Shown in pieces: positions 1-8,700 of a stretch of 64,000 bases of DNA. Below the pieces are notes generated by a model. That model did not search any database. It was not told where the DNA came from and saw nothing but the letters and a program-made list of their open reading frames with translations. Both the position numbers and the translations under genes were made by a program. Position 1 is the stretch's first letter. Every line of letters starts with the position of its first letter. Source of the DNA: Methylomonas lenta (lineage in GTDB: Bacteria; Pseudomonadota; Gammaproteobacteria; Methylococcales; Methylomonadaceae); contig NZ_LUUI01000161.1 of the NCBI RefSeq assembly GCF_001644015.1, positions 1 through 64,000 on the forward strand, in the 5' to 3' direction.

Positions 1-324
1 AACCCGTCAACTGTTTTTTTCGATTCAAGTTACTATCTTTTAATTCTGCCTGAAGAAACACACCCAAACATATTATAACCTTATGATTTTATAAGCCATT
101 AACACCGACTAACTTTATTTCGACATCCCTTGCTCATCACAATAAAATCTTCTCTCATCAATAACTTCAGTTGATCATGCACCGTTAGCCGCCTCTCATT
201 ACCGCATTAAGACAACCAGCCTTTTACCTGAAGCAAATCAGAGTCAACCAACCGCATCTTTATTCAAAGCAGCCTATTTTGAGTTACATCCTGAGACCTA
301 TCTATAAGCATAAAGTACACAGCA
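1..324. other. window edge, no recognisable gene
   Basis: About 320 AT-rich bases before the small open frame at 325 carry no convincing coding sequence on either strand, no tRNA and no clear terminator. It may be the intergenic region beyond the 3' end of the glutamate dehydrogenase gene. Confidence 0.4.
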
Positions 325-480
325 ATGAATGAGACATCCCGTGCTGACCGGCATCAGCTCTTTCGAGACTTTATTGCAATGGCAATGTCGACTGTTGGCG
401 CCAACACATCAACCGATAAACAACTTAATGACCTCAGGCAATCATTAAGGAAATCACTACTGAAAGACCTAACATTTTAA
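325..480 (+). CDS. possible small protein, 51 aa, unrecognised
   Basis: An ATG-to-TAA frame of 51 codons lies in the otherwise empty 5' end of the window. The product would be soluble, basic and helix-prone, with several Arg/Lys and Asp residues and no signal peptide or cysteine. It matches no family I know. A clear Shine-Dalgarno sequence is not visible upstream, so it may be chance or the remnant of a longer gene. It faces the 3' end of the glutamate dehydrogenase gene. Confidence 0.2.
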   Translation: MNETSRADRHQLFRDFIAMAMSTVGANTSTDKQLNDLRQSLRKSLLKDLTF

Positions 481-558
481 CTTTATTCGGCAAGCATACT
501 TAATCCGACTCTTGCTCAGACCGTATTCGAAGACCGAAGCACTGAATGATTTAACCAT

Positions 559-3500
559 CTAATCATCCAGCAGGCGCCCCAACTCTCTTATTAATGATAC
601 ATAGGCTAATAAATTTACAGGCTTGATTTTTTGATTTTCCAGATAAATATTTCTATAGCGCTTTATTTTATATTTTTCTAGATGCATATCAATATACTCC
701 GAACAGCTTTTTTGCTGACTACGCAAAATTTTCTTAATTAACTGCGCTGTAAACTGCAGTATATCCGCTTGTAAAGCATTACAGACGCTTTGTACCCAGT
801 AATCTCGCCGAGGTATCTTGATCAGCTGCTGATTAATTTCATGCAAGCCGAGGGTTTTATTTACATCATTCAATAGCGTTAATATTAAATTGAAATCCTG
901 TTGCGTCTCGGTCGCCAATAAAACCATAAAAGGGAAGTCTTGTAGAGCCGCTATAAAAAATAATTTTTCTGCCAATTCTTCTGGCAAACCTGCTTGGAGA
1001 ATAATCTCAGCACCTGCTTGTCTACCCAATTGATTACTTTTCTTTAAATAGTTCTTATACTCGATTAAGTAACGCCTATAACAGTTAATCGTATCAATAT
1101 CAGGGCTTATACTTTTATTATTTAATACTGACCAGTGACAAAAACCAGCCAGAACCCGTTCGAGTTGTAGCAATAATTCATATTGCTGATCCGTCGACAC
1201 TATATTATCCAAAGCAAAAACTTCCTGCCTCAACGCCTCAGCTTGCAAGACTTTGTCAAACACTAAATAACTATTAATATAAGACAGGCTATTACCATTC
1301 TCACTGCCGTTATCCTGATTTAAAAAACTACAGCCGGCTTGATTAATGATTTTGTTACTTATAATCGTTGCTTTTATTTCATTGGCCAATGGGTGGCTAG
1401 CCAAATGTGATTTATACATTTCACAGAATTCTGCCGGAAAATAGGCTTGCAAATAATCATCATAATATGACGCCTGTAACAGAACAGCTTGACTTTGTAA
1501 CTGTTGAGTCAGATACATTTTACTGGCGGACATCAATACAGCCAGCTCTGGACGCGAAACAACCAGCCCTGGTCGAGATTGAATTTCCTTAGTTGTAGGA
1601 AAGGATTCAACAGCTCGATCTAAAAGCCCGACAGCCTCCAATCGTTCTGCTACTTGCATAAATATGGTCGTGTTTTCTTTACACCTGCGTTGCTCTAAAG
1701 ATAAACATAAGCTTTGATTATAGTTATCTGCTAATACCAATTGACAAACAGCTTCTGTCATGCCAACAAACAAACTTTGATAATCTGCAATAATCTGCTT
1801 ATTGTGCAATCCTCTGAGCAATATCTTTAAATTAACTTCGTGATCTGATATATCAACACCGGCTGAATTATCCACCGCATCAGTATTAATTCGACCACCG
1901 CGCAAACTATATTCAGTGCGCGCATTTTGGGTAAAACCTAAATTTGCCCCCTCGCCCACCACCATGGCGCCCAAATCACAAGCATCCACACGCACATTAT
2001 CATTGCTTCGATCGCCAACTTCTTCGGATTTTTCTGTACTTGCTTTAACATAAGTACCAATACCACCTAGCCATAATAATTCGACAGGTGTTTTTAATAA
2101 ATATTGAATTAGTGATTCACCATCAATAGATTTATAGCGAATACCTAACCATTTTTTTATTTCCGCAGAAACCGGAATGTCTTTATCTGCCCGGGAAAAT
2201 ACTCCTCCTCCAGAAGAAATTAGACTCCGATCATAATCATTCCAGGTTGAACCAGGCAGTTCAAATAAGCGTTGTCGTTCTTTAAATGCTTCGTCAGATG
2301 CTGTTGGTTTTGGGTCAATAAATATATGTTGCCCACTGAATGCTGCCAACAGCCTAATACAAGGTGACAGCAACATACCATTGCCAAACACATCACCATC
2401 CATACTGCCAACACCTATAACGGTAAACGCCTGTTTTTGAATGTCTTTACCTATTTCACGAAAATGGCGCTGCACACATTTCCAGGCGCCACGTGCCGTG
2501 ATACCTAAGACTTTATGGTCATAACCACGAGAACCGCCACTGGCAAAAGCATCGGACAACCAAAATTGATACTCCGCAGCAACCGCATTGGCAACATCAG
2601 AAAACTTGGCGGTACCTTTATCTGCAGCAACCACTAAATAAGGGTCAGGGTCGTCATGTACCACGGTACCTACTGGATTAACAATCGTCTCATCATGATA
2701 GTTGTCGGTTAAATCCAGCAACCCCCTGATTAATCTAATGTAAGCTTTTTTGCCCGCCTCTCTGAAATCTTGTTCTAATCCATTCTTTTTTACAACAAAA
2801 CCGCCTTTAGCGCCGGTAGGAATAATTAAGGCATTTTTACTAATCTGCGTTTGCATTAAATCCAATATTTCTGTTCTGAAGTCATCAATCCGATCAGACC
2901 AACGAATGCCGCCACGAGATACTTTACCACCACGTAAATGTATACCTTCCATGTCGACACCATGCACATAAATTTCATACTGTGGTTTAGGTGCGGGCAT
3001 ATCAATAACACCCAGGCTATTTACTTTAATCGCAATAAAATAGTCATTCTGCAGACAGCGTTGATGAAAATTACTCCTGACTGTTGCATCGATAAGATTA
3101 AACATAATGCGCAAAATCCTATCATCATTAATATTTACAACCGAGGCCATATTTTCTAGTATCTTCAAACGCAAAGGAAATAAGACTTGCTCTTCTCTGA
3201 CCATAGAATCTTGCCAATCGGGATTGGGCCTAAACCGTGCTTCAAAATAATAATATAAGCCTTGCGCGACTAAAGGATTATTAATCAGAGCATGGTGAAC
3301 ACTGGCTTTTGTGGTTCTATGCTCTAGTTGTAAATAGTAGTTTCGGTAAGTACGTAAGACATCACAAGCTTGCCAGTTAATACCCGTTATAATAACCAAC
3401 TTATTGAGCGCATCATTTTCAACTCGCTCTTCCATAATGACTTGAATAGTTTCCAACAGCAGACTTTTTAACTTACTAAAAGGCGCGGATTGACTGGTTG

Positions 3501-3888
3501 CTGCTTTGATAGTAAAACTTTTAATGCTTGCTGAAACACCCTCTATTAAAAAGTTATATTGAACCTGATCTATAACCCGCAAATTCAAGTTTTCTAATAC
3601 GGGAATATATTCATCAAGGTAACGCTCTTCTAGGGTATAAAAATGCAGTCTATAGTGTATATTATTTGCGTAGGGCTTAATTAGACAGACACCTTGATTA
3701 TTAGATACAAGCAAGCGCTCTAATTGTAAAATATCATTAAGTGCGTAACGAGGTGAAATTAAAGATTTATAGTATGATGGGAATAAACTATTATACTTTT
3801 CCCATAAGGGTAATCCAGATTGATTTCCTAGTGATTTTTCAATTATAACTTTAAGCGTTTCCAACCATGATTTAGACCGATTATGCAT
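559..3888 (-). CDS. NAD-dependent glutamate dehydrogenase, short form of the large bacterial class
   Basis: The product (1,109 aa) should oxidise glutamate to 2-oxoglutarate and ammonium with NAD in the cytoplasm. The catalytic core is visible: a GGIRWSD stretch near residue 331, the lysine loop GAKGGFVVKK near 360, and a Rossmann dinucleotide motif GVGSMDGDVFGNG near 496, followed by the long C-terminal helical region. Bacterial large-class enzymes are usually about 1,600 aa; here the regulatory N-terminal third is missing. No coding sequence for it lies upstream, because an RsbW-like kinase gene ends 53 bp away, so this is a naturally short variant rather than a visible frameshift. The gene is clearly AT-richer than the rest of the window. 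The STAS and kinase genes lie upstream on the same strand, so cotranscription is possible. Confidence 0.88.
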   Translation of the reverse strand: MHNRSKSWLETLKVIIEKSLGNQSGLPLWEKYNSLFPSYYKSLISPRYALNDILQLERLLVSNNQGVCLIKPYANNIHYRLHFYTLEERYLDEYIPVLENLNLRVIDQVQYNFLIEGVSASIKSFTIKAATSQSAPFSKLKSLLLETIQVIMEERVENDALNKLVIITGINWQACDVLRTYRNYYLQLEHRTTKASVHHALINNPLVAQGLYYYFEARFRPNPDWQDSMVREEQVLFPLRLKILENMASVVNINDDRILRIMFNLIDATVRSNFHQRCLQNDYFIAIKVNSLGVIDMPAPKPQYEIYVHGVDMEGIHLRGGKVSRGGIRWSDRIDDFRTEILDLMQTQISKNALIIPTGAKGGFVVKKNGLEQDFREAGKKAYIRLIRGLLDLTDNYHDETIVNPVGTVVHDDPDPYLVVAADKGTAKFSDVANAVAAEYQFWLSDAFASGGSRGYDHKVLGITARGAWKCVQRHFREIGKDIQKQAFTVIGVGSMDGDVFGNGMLLSPCIRLLAAFSGQHIFIDPKPTASDEAFKERQRLFELPGSTWNDYDRSLISSGGGVFSRADKDIPVSAEIKKWLGIRYKSIDGESLIQYLLKTPVELLWLGGIGTYVKASTEKSEEVGDRSNDNVRVDACDLGAMVVGEGANLGFTQNARTEYSLRGGRINTDAVDNSAGVDISDHEVNLKILLRGLHNKQIIADYQSLFVGMTEAVCQLVLADNYNQSLCLSLEQRRCKENTTIFMQVAERLEAVGLLDRAVESFPTTKEIQSRPGLVVSRPELAVLMSASKMYLTQQLQSQAVLLQASYYDDYLQAYFPAEFCEMYKSHLASHPLANEIKATIISNKIINQAGCSFLNQDNGSENGNSLSYINSYLVFDKVLQAEALRQEVFALDNIVSTDQQYELLLQLERVLAGFCHWSVLNNKSISPDIDTINCYRRYLIEYKNYLKKSNQLGRQAGAEIILQAGLPEELAEKLFFIAALQDFPFMVLLATETQQDFNLILTLLNDVNKTLGLHEINQQLIKIPRRDYWVQSVCNALQADILQFTAQLIKKILRSQQKSCSEYIDMHLEKYKIKRYRNIYLENQKIKPVNLLAYVSLIRELGRLLDD

Positions 3889-3941
3889 ATAATTATCCGC
3901 AATTGAATTCCCAGAATGCTTGAAAGTTTTCCTGCCATAAA

Positions 3942-4367
3942 CTAATTGATATATTTAATAACTTCCAAAACATTACAATCACCCTCTCGGGTATAAGTGA
4001 CTGCATCCATCATGGATCGTATAAAAAAAAGTCCCATACCACTTTCTTCCGGATGATCAAAATCAGGTGTCGGTACGCTATCCAGATCAAAACCCTGACC
4101 ATGATCATAAATTTTTATATTTAACAATCCATCCTGTAGGTGAATAGATATCCTAACAGTGTCTTTATGGTTACTATCATTAGCATGCTTGATCACATTA
4201 GCCGTTGCTTCAGTTAATACCAGATTTAACTGATAGGCTAAAGCCTCTCTATCACCTGAGAAGTTTTCTAGCTCTTTTACAACACTCTCACCTAGACTGC
4301 CGATTAAATCTAAATATTTTGTATGCGTAGGGACAATAACGTCCACTTGTATATCTGAAGAACACAT
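3942..4367 (-). CDS. RsbW/SpoIIAB-like serine kinase (anti-sigma factor type ATPase)
   Basis: This 141-residue protein has the GHKL ATPase fold of anti-sigma factor kinases. It shows the N box with EATANVIKHAN near residues 50-60, the G1 box DHGQGFD near 90 and the G2 region GMGLFFIRSMMD near 110. Such kinases bind a partner protein and phosphorylate the matching STAS protein. The STAS gene lies 38 bp upstream on the same strand and a PP2C phosphatase is divergent beyond it, completing a partner-switching set. No sigma factor is nearby, so the released target is unknown. Confidence 0.85.
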   Translation of the reverse strand: MCSSDIQVDVIVPTHTKYLDLIGSLGESVVKELENFSGDREALAYQLNLVLTEATANVIKHANDSNHKDTVRISIHLQDGLLNIKIYDHGQGFDLDSVPTPDFDHPEESGMGLFFIRSMMDAVTYTREGDCNVLEVIKYIN

Positions 4368-4405
4368 AGATAATCTCTAAAGTTAAGGTGATTTACTGCG
4401 ACCAC

Positions 4406-4738
4406 CTAATTAGTAATAACTTCGCTTATATCAGTATAAATTTCAAACACTCGGGTAAGCCTGGTTAGTTCAAACATTGACAAGACTTGTTGCTGTATAT
4501 TGGCTAATGCGAATTGCCCGGATTTAGCAACCATGTGCTTATGCCCGAACAATAAAGCCCCTAGACCAGAACTATCAATAAATCGAACATGTTCTAATTG
4601 AATGATGATATGACTTTCTCCGCCTTCAATCATCTGTAAAATATATTCTTTTAATTCTGCAGAATTATGTGCATCTATTCTTTCATCATGAATAGTCAAC
4701 ACACTAAACTCATTAATTTTTTCCAGATTCAAATTCAT
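4406..4738 (-). CDS. STAS-domain anti-anti-sigma factor (RsbV/SpoIIAA-like)
   Basis: This 110-residue single STAS domain carries the FIDSSGLGALL signature, with Ser56 in the position phosphorylated in SpoIIAA and RsbV. In the classic cycle the unphosphorylated protein captures the kinase and frees its target; the kinase phosphorylates it and a PP2C phosphatase resets it. All three components are here: the kinase immediately downstream and the phosphatase divergent, about 320 bp away. Confidence 0.88.
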   Translation of the reverse strand: MNLNLEKINEFSVLTIHDERIDAHNSAELKEYILQMIEGGESHIIIQLEHVRFIDSSGLGALLFGHKHMVAKSGQFALANIQQQVLSMFELTRLTRVFEIYTDISEVITN

Positions 4739-5060
4739 TTATTTACTAGGCAATAAAAATGTTTAAAACAATTGCAATCAAATCTTAACATCAACTCAAG
4801 AAAAAAATTGCATTAATTCACGCTACGTTAATGCATATGAAATCACTTGCTCATTAACAGCGCAAAGATGTATTGTTAAAGCTGTACTCTTGGTTTGCTT
4901 AAATTGACTACTAACAACGTTGGGAACCTATGTATTCGCACTGATTTAAGGTTTTCTATCAGGCCTTTCGTCTTTAATGCTGTTAAGTTCGATGCTATTA
5001 GGCAAGAAACAACAGCGCAGCGCCGAAGGCCGCACCCAATCTTTTTCCAACACTTAATTC
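4739..5060. other. divergent intergenic region between STAS and PP2C genes
   Basis: This 322-bp AT-rich stretch separates two divergent genes of one signalling module, so it probably holds both promoters. I see no confident -35/-10 pair, hairpin or repeat. A short open frame starting near 4895 runs into the phosphatase gene and has no family resemblance. Confidence 0.4.
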
Positions 5061-7310
5061 ATGCAAAATTTAATCGATAACTTCAGATTCTATATGCTGA
5101 TCATCAGAACCAAGCTTGCTGATGATACACCACCCTCTGCATGCATCATCCATGCAAATCGTTCTGCAGAAAATCTACTTGGCTATCACCAAAAAGATCT
5201 AATAGATCGACCACTTGACTCAGTTATTACACTAAAAGAAATATCTGTTTGGGAAGAAGCTTTAGCAAGCACTGAGCACGGAGACGCAGACAACTGTTTT
5301 GAAGCTGAAATAATCACCCAAAATCAACATAGAATCCAGGCCTTACTTTCCCTATCCCCTCTACCCAAGCAAAACACAGCTTACACAGACAGTGTTTTGC
5401 TGATCCAAGCCATCAAGCCAGGCAATGATCTCTTGGTAATGCGTCGGGTGGTGGAACAAAGTGCCAGCGCAATGATGTTGACTAATTACACTGGCAACAT
5501 CGAATATATTAATCCAAAATTCACTGAACTCACCGGCTATACAGCTAAAGAATTACTTGGTCAAAACCCCAAAATCCTCCAATCAGGCAATACATCCTTG
5601 GAGCACTATCAAAACATGTGGTCTGCCCTGATTAAATATGGCGAGTGGCAAGGCGAAGTTCAGAACAAACACAAAAACGGCAGTGATTACTGGGTGCTTG
5701 AAAGTGTCAGCACCATAAAAAATAGCGAAGGTGAGATCACCCATTTCCTAGCCGTTGAAGAAGACATTACCCACCGCAAGGCTGTTGAATCAGCATTGAC
5801 TGAAAGCGAGGAGCGCTTCCGTCAAATGGCGGATTTATCCGGCGAATGGCTATGGGAACAAGACCCCGATGGCTATTACTTATATAGCAGTAGTGCTGTA
5901 AAACAAATTTTGGGTTTCAGTGAAGCGCAAATCATTGGGAAACACTACACAACACTTTTAACCCCGCAAGACCAAGAATCCCAAACAGCCTTTTCGACTA
6001 ACCACCACGCCTTTAATGCCTTGGTCAATCACTATCAACATAGAGATGGTCATCAAATTCTGACAGAATCAACCGGCTTACCGATCACCGATCCCAACGG
6101 AACCTTAATAAAATGGCGAGGTATAGATAGGGACATCACTGCCAAAATGAATTTTCAGGCGGCACTGATCGAATCTGAAAAACGCACCCGCATGATTATT
6201 GACAGTTCAATGAATGCCATCATTATCATGGATTCTTCCGGCCTGATTACCGATTGGAATCACAGCGCGGAGAGAATGTTTGGTTGGTCGGCTGATGAAG
6301 CGACTAGCCAACGTTTGGACAAGTTGATTATTCCTGAGCGTTTTCATCAAGCACACCAGGCAGGTTTAATCACTTATTTAGGCTCCGGTACTTGGCCTTT
6401 ATTAAATCAGCAAACAGAACAAGTGGCCAAAAGACGAGATGGTACTGAATTTCCAATCGAACTTTGTGTTTCACCTTTGAAAATTGGCAACGACTATATT
6501 TTTAGCAACTTTATTCATGATATTTCCGGCAGAAAATCGGCGGAAAAACAAATTCGTCAGTCCCAAGTCAACTTGGCGATTGCTCAGAATGAAATCAAAA
6601 TTGCTCAAGAAATTCAAGCCACTTTATCGCCTTCCACCCCCATCAAATTGGCTGCTTTCGAAATAACCGGTTTTTGTGTTCCCGCCGACAAAGTGGGCGG
6701 AGATTATTATGATTATTTTTTTCGTAATGACAGTCACCTGGATATTGTCATAGCCGATGTTTCCGGGCATTCGATTGGTCCCGCATTATTTATGGTAGAA
6801 ACGCGTAGCGCATTACGCGCCCAAAACAATCCATCCGTCACCCCGGCAGAAACATTAGGGCTTTTAAACAACTTTCTGTTTATTGATTTAAATAATTCTG
6901 ATTACTTCATTACCCTGTTTTACATGCAAGTAGACCTTGACCGGCAGCAGCTAAGTTATGCAAATGCAGGACATCCGCCCCCACTATTATTTAATCGAAT
7001 TCAAAATAAATTTATGGAATTAGATGCCGATGGCCTGATTGTTGGCATTAAACAAGACGTTTTTTTTGAAGAGAAATCAATGTCACTTTGCGAGGGCGAT
7101 GTAATCCTTTTTTATACTGATGGATTAATCGAAGCTGAAAATGCCAAGCAAGAATTTTTTGGCCTAGAGCGGGTTAAAGCTATTTTTTGTCAAAATTCCC
7201 ACCTAACACCTCAAGCAATAATTGATACTTTATTTACGACTTTACAAGATTTTTGCCAAAGAACTCTTTTTGATGATGATATTACATTAATGGTTTTTAA
7301 ATGGCACTGA
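5061..7310 (+). CDS. multi-PAS sensor with C-terminal PP2C (SpoIIE/RsbU-type) serine phosphatase
   Basis: The 749-residue protein has four PAS-like segments (about 20-110, 130-245, 250-365 and 375-500). The second is the clearest, with the YINPKFTELTGY motif, and several end in PAC-type segments. A coiled linker (about 500-525) leads to a PP2C domain with metal-binding GGDYYDYF near 545, DVSGH near 565, TDGLIEA near 687 and DDDITLMVFK at the end. It should dephosphorylate the STAS protein in response to a signal read by the PAS domains. No membrane segment or receiver domain is visible, so sensing is probably cytoplasmic. Start: ATG at 5061 has a weak ribosome-binding site; an internal ATG at 5094 is possible. 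Confidence 0.88.
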   Translation: MQNLIDNFRFYMLIIRTKLADDTPPSACIIHANRSAENLLGYHQKDLIDRPLDSVITLKEISVWEEALASTEHGDADNCFEAEIITQNQHRIQALLSLSPLPKQNTAYTDSVLLIQAIKPGNDLLVMRRVVEQSASAMMLTNYTGNIEYINPKFTELTGYTAKELLGQNPKILQSGNTSLEHYQNMWSALIKYGEWQGEVQNKHKNGSDYWVLESVSTIKNSEGEITHFLAVEEDITHRKAVESALTESEERFRQMADLSGEWLWEQDPDGYYLYSSSAVKQILGFSEAQIIGKHYTTLLTPQDQESQTAFSTNHHAFNALVNHYQHRDGHQILTESTGLPITDPNGTLIKWRGIDRDITAKMNFQAALIESEKRTRMIIDSSMNAIIIMDSSGLITDWNHSAERMFGWSADEATSQRLDKLIIPERFHQAHQAGLITYLGSGTWPLLNQQTEQVAKRRDGTEFPIELCVSPLKIGNDYIFSNFIHDISGRKSAEKQIRQSQVNLAIAQNEIKIAQEIQATLSPSTPIKLAAFEITGFCVPADKVGGDYYDYFFRNDSHLDIVIADVSGHSIGPALFMVETRSALRAQNNPSVTPAETLGLLNNFLFIDLNNSDYFITLFYMQVDLDRQQLSYANAGHPPPLLFNRIQNKFMELDADGLIVGIKQDVFFEEKSMSLCEGDVILFYTDGLIEAENAKQEFFGLERVKAIFCQNSHLTPQAIIDTLFTTLQDFCQRTLFDDDITLMVFKWH

Positions 7311-7463
7311 GACGCCAGCAAGGTTTCAGCCGCTTGTTTTCAGAGGACGCCAGTTAAAATGCCGATTTCAGATCAGCTAAAGATGCATCAGCTGTAGCCA
7401 GTCAAAAAACTATTAAGCTTAACCGGCCTCTTCGCACCAAAACAACTCGCTAAAACAAATATT

Positions 7464-7480
7464 TGCACCAAACAAGTGCG
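7464..7480 (+). promoter_or_regulatory. candidate NtrC enhancer site
   Basis: TGCACC-N5-AGTGCG lies here. The NtrC consensus is TGCACC-N5-GGTGCA, so 10 of 12 defined bases match. It sits about 65 bp upstream of a sigma-54-like element in front of ntrB, a usual enhancer distance. A weaker GCACC half-site occurs near 7435. Confidence 0.45.
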
Positions 7481-7530
7481 TAAGTTATTTTAACCCGTCA
7501 CCATGCGGCGGTCTCAAGCATTTAATTTGA

Positions 7531-7547
7531 TTGGCGCACAAATTGCT
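7531..7547 (+). promoter_or_regulatory. candidate sigma-54 (-24/-12) promoter of ntrBC
   Basis: TTGGCGCACAAATTGCT has the GG-N10-GC spacing of sigma-54 promoters and matches the YTGGCACGrNNNTTGCW consensus except at three less constrained bases. Transcription would begin near 7558, about 25 bp before the GTG start of ntrB. With the upstream NtrC-like site this suggests nitrogen-responsive autoregulation. It was read by eye and not tested. Confidence 0.5.
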
Positions 7548-7583
7548 TTATAACGGCTAACAACTAGCAACACCTATCAAACT

Positions 7584-8651
7584 GTGCATAAAAAAATACT
7601 CGATCACATCAATGAAGCAATCCTGCTATTTGATAAGGATTTGCGCTTAACCTACATCAATCCCGCCGGGGAAATTCTGTTAGCGGATAGCGCTAAACAT
7701 TTGATCGGCAACCTTGCGCAAACTTTGTTTAAAACGGCACACAACAGTCTGTTTACAGATTTACTACAGCGCCTGCACCAAAATGAGCCGCTGGTTGACA
7801 GAGAATTGATACTGGAAGGCTTGCATCAATCCTTTACCGTTAACCTTAGCGCAACCCCAATGCTGGAAGATGGCGTATTATCAGAAATACTGATCGAGTT
7901 ACAGCAGGTTGATCGACATTTACGCATTACCAAGGAAGAGCAATTACTGGCGCAACAAAATACCAGTCGTATGCTGGTGCGCGGTTTGGCACACGAAATC
8001 AAAAACCCTTTGGGCGGCTTGCGAGGCGCAGCCCAATTACTCGATCTTGAGCTGCAAGATCCGGAGTTAAAAGAATACACGCAAATCATCATCGCCGAAT
8101 CCGATCGTTTACAGGAATTGATGGACAAAATGCTGGGGCCTAACAAACCGGCAAACAAGAGTCCTTTAAATATTCATGAAGTACTGGAACGCGTCAGACA
8201 ACTGGTTACAGTCGAAACTGGCAGCAATATCACATTAAAAACGGATTACGATCCCAGCATTCCGGAACTGTTCGCTGACAAAAACCAAATGATACAAGCA
8301 CTTTTGAACATTGTGCGCAATGCAATTCAGGCCATTCAAAATACCGGCAACATCATCATTAAAACCCGAATTCAACGCCACATGACCTTAGGACGCAAAC
8401 TATACAAACTAGTAGCCAAGATTGACATAATTGACAATGGCCCGGGCATTCAACCCGGCTTGATGGGGCAAATATTCTACCCCATGATCACTGGTCGTCC
8501 TGAAGGTACAGGCCTGGGGCTTTCAATCGCCCAATCTCTAATCAACCAGCATAATGGATTGATTGAATGTGAAAGCGAGCCAGGCCACACTGTGTTTTCT
8601 ATATTTTTGCCTATCATGAATCCAGCCCAAAATATGGGTAAGTTTCGCTAA
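7584..8651 (+). CDS. ntrB: nitrogen regulation sensor kinase NtrB
   Basis: This 355-residue cytoplasmic histidine kinase begins with a PAS domain (about 5-110). The H box AHEIKNPLGG places the phosphorylated histidine at 137. An N box (NIVRNAIQAI), the ATP-lid residues IIDNGPGI and GTGLGLSIAQS complete the catalytic domain. It phosphorylates or dephosphorylates NtrC under control of the PII protein. The start is GTG. NtrC follows 49 bp downstream. glnA is not adjacent, and a sigma-54-like promoter precedes the gene. Confidence 0.93.
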   Translation: MHKKILDHINEAILLFDKDLRLTYINPAGEILLADSAKHLIGNLAQTLFKTAHNSLFTDLLQRLHQNEPLVDRELILEGLHQSFTVNLSATPMLEDGVLSEILIELQQVDRHLRITKEEQLLAQQNTSRMLVRGLAHEIKNPLGGLRGAAQLLDLELQDPELKEYTQIIIAESDRLQELMDKMLGPNKPANKSPLNIHEVLERVRQLVTVETGSNITLKTDYDPSIPELFADKNQMIQALLNIVRNAIQAIQNTGNIIIKTRIQRHMTLGRKLYKLVAKIDIIDNGPGIQPGLMGQIFYPMITGRPEGTGLGLSIAQSLINQHNGLIECESEPGHTVFSIFLPIMNPAQNMGKFR

Positions 8652-8700
8652 AACGATGCAAGTTTTATGATGTTGCCCACCTCAAATTCTGGAGCCCATA

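Noticed and set aside
559..3888. Glutamate dehydrogenase as a truncated pseudogene
   Set aside because: The frame is intact over 1,109 codons, with all catalytic motifs present, and no N-terminal coding sequence lies upstream. A naturally short form explains it better.
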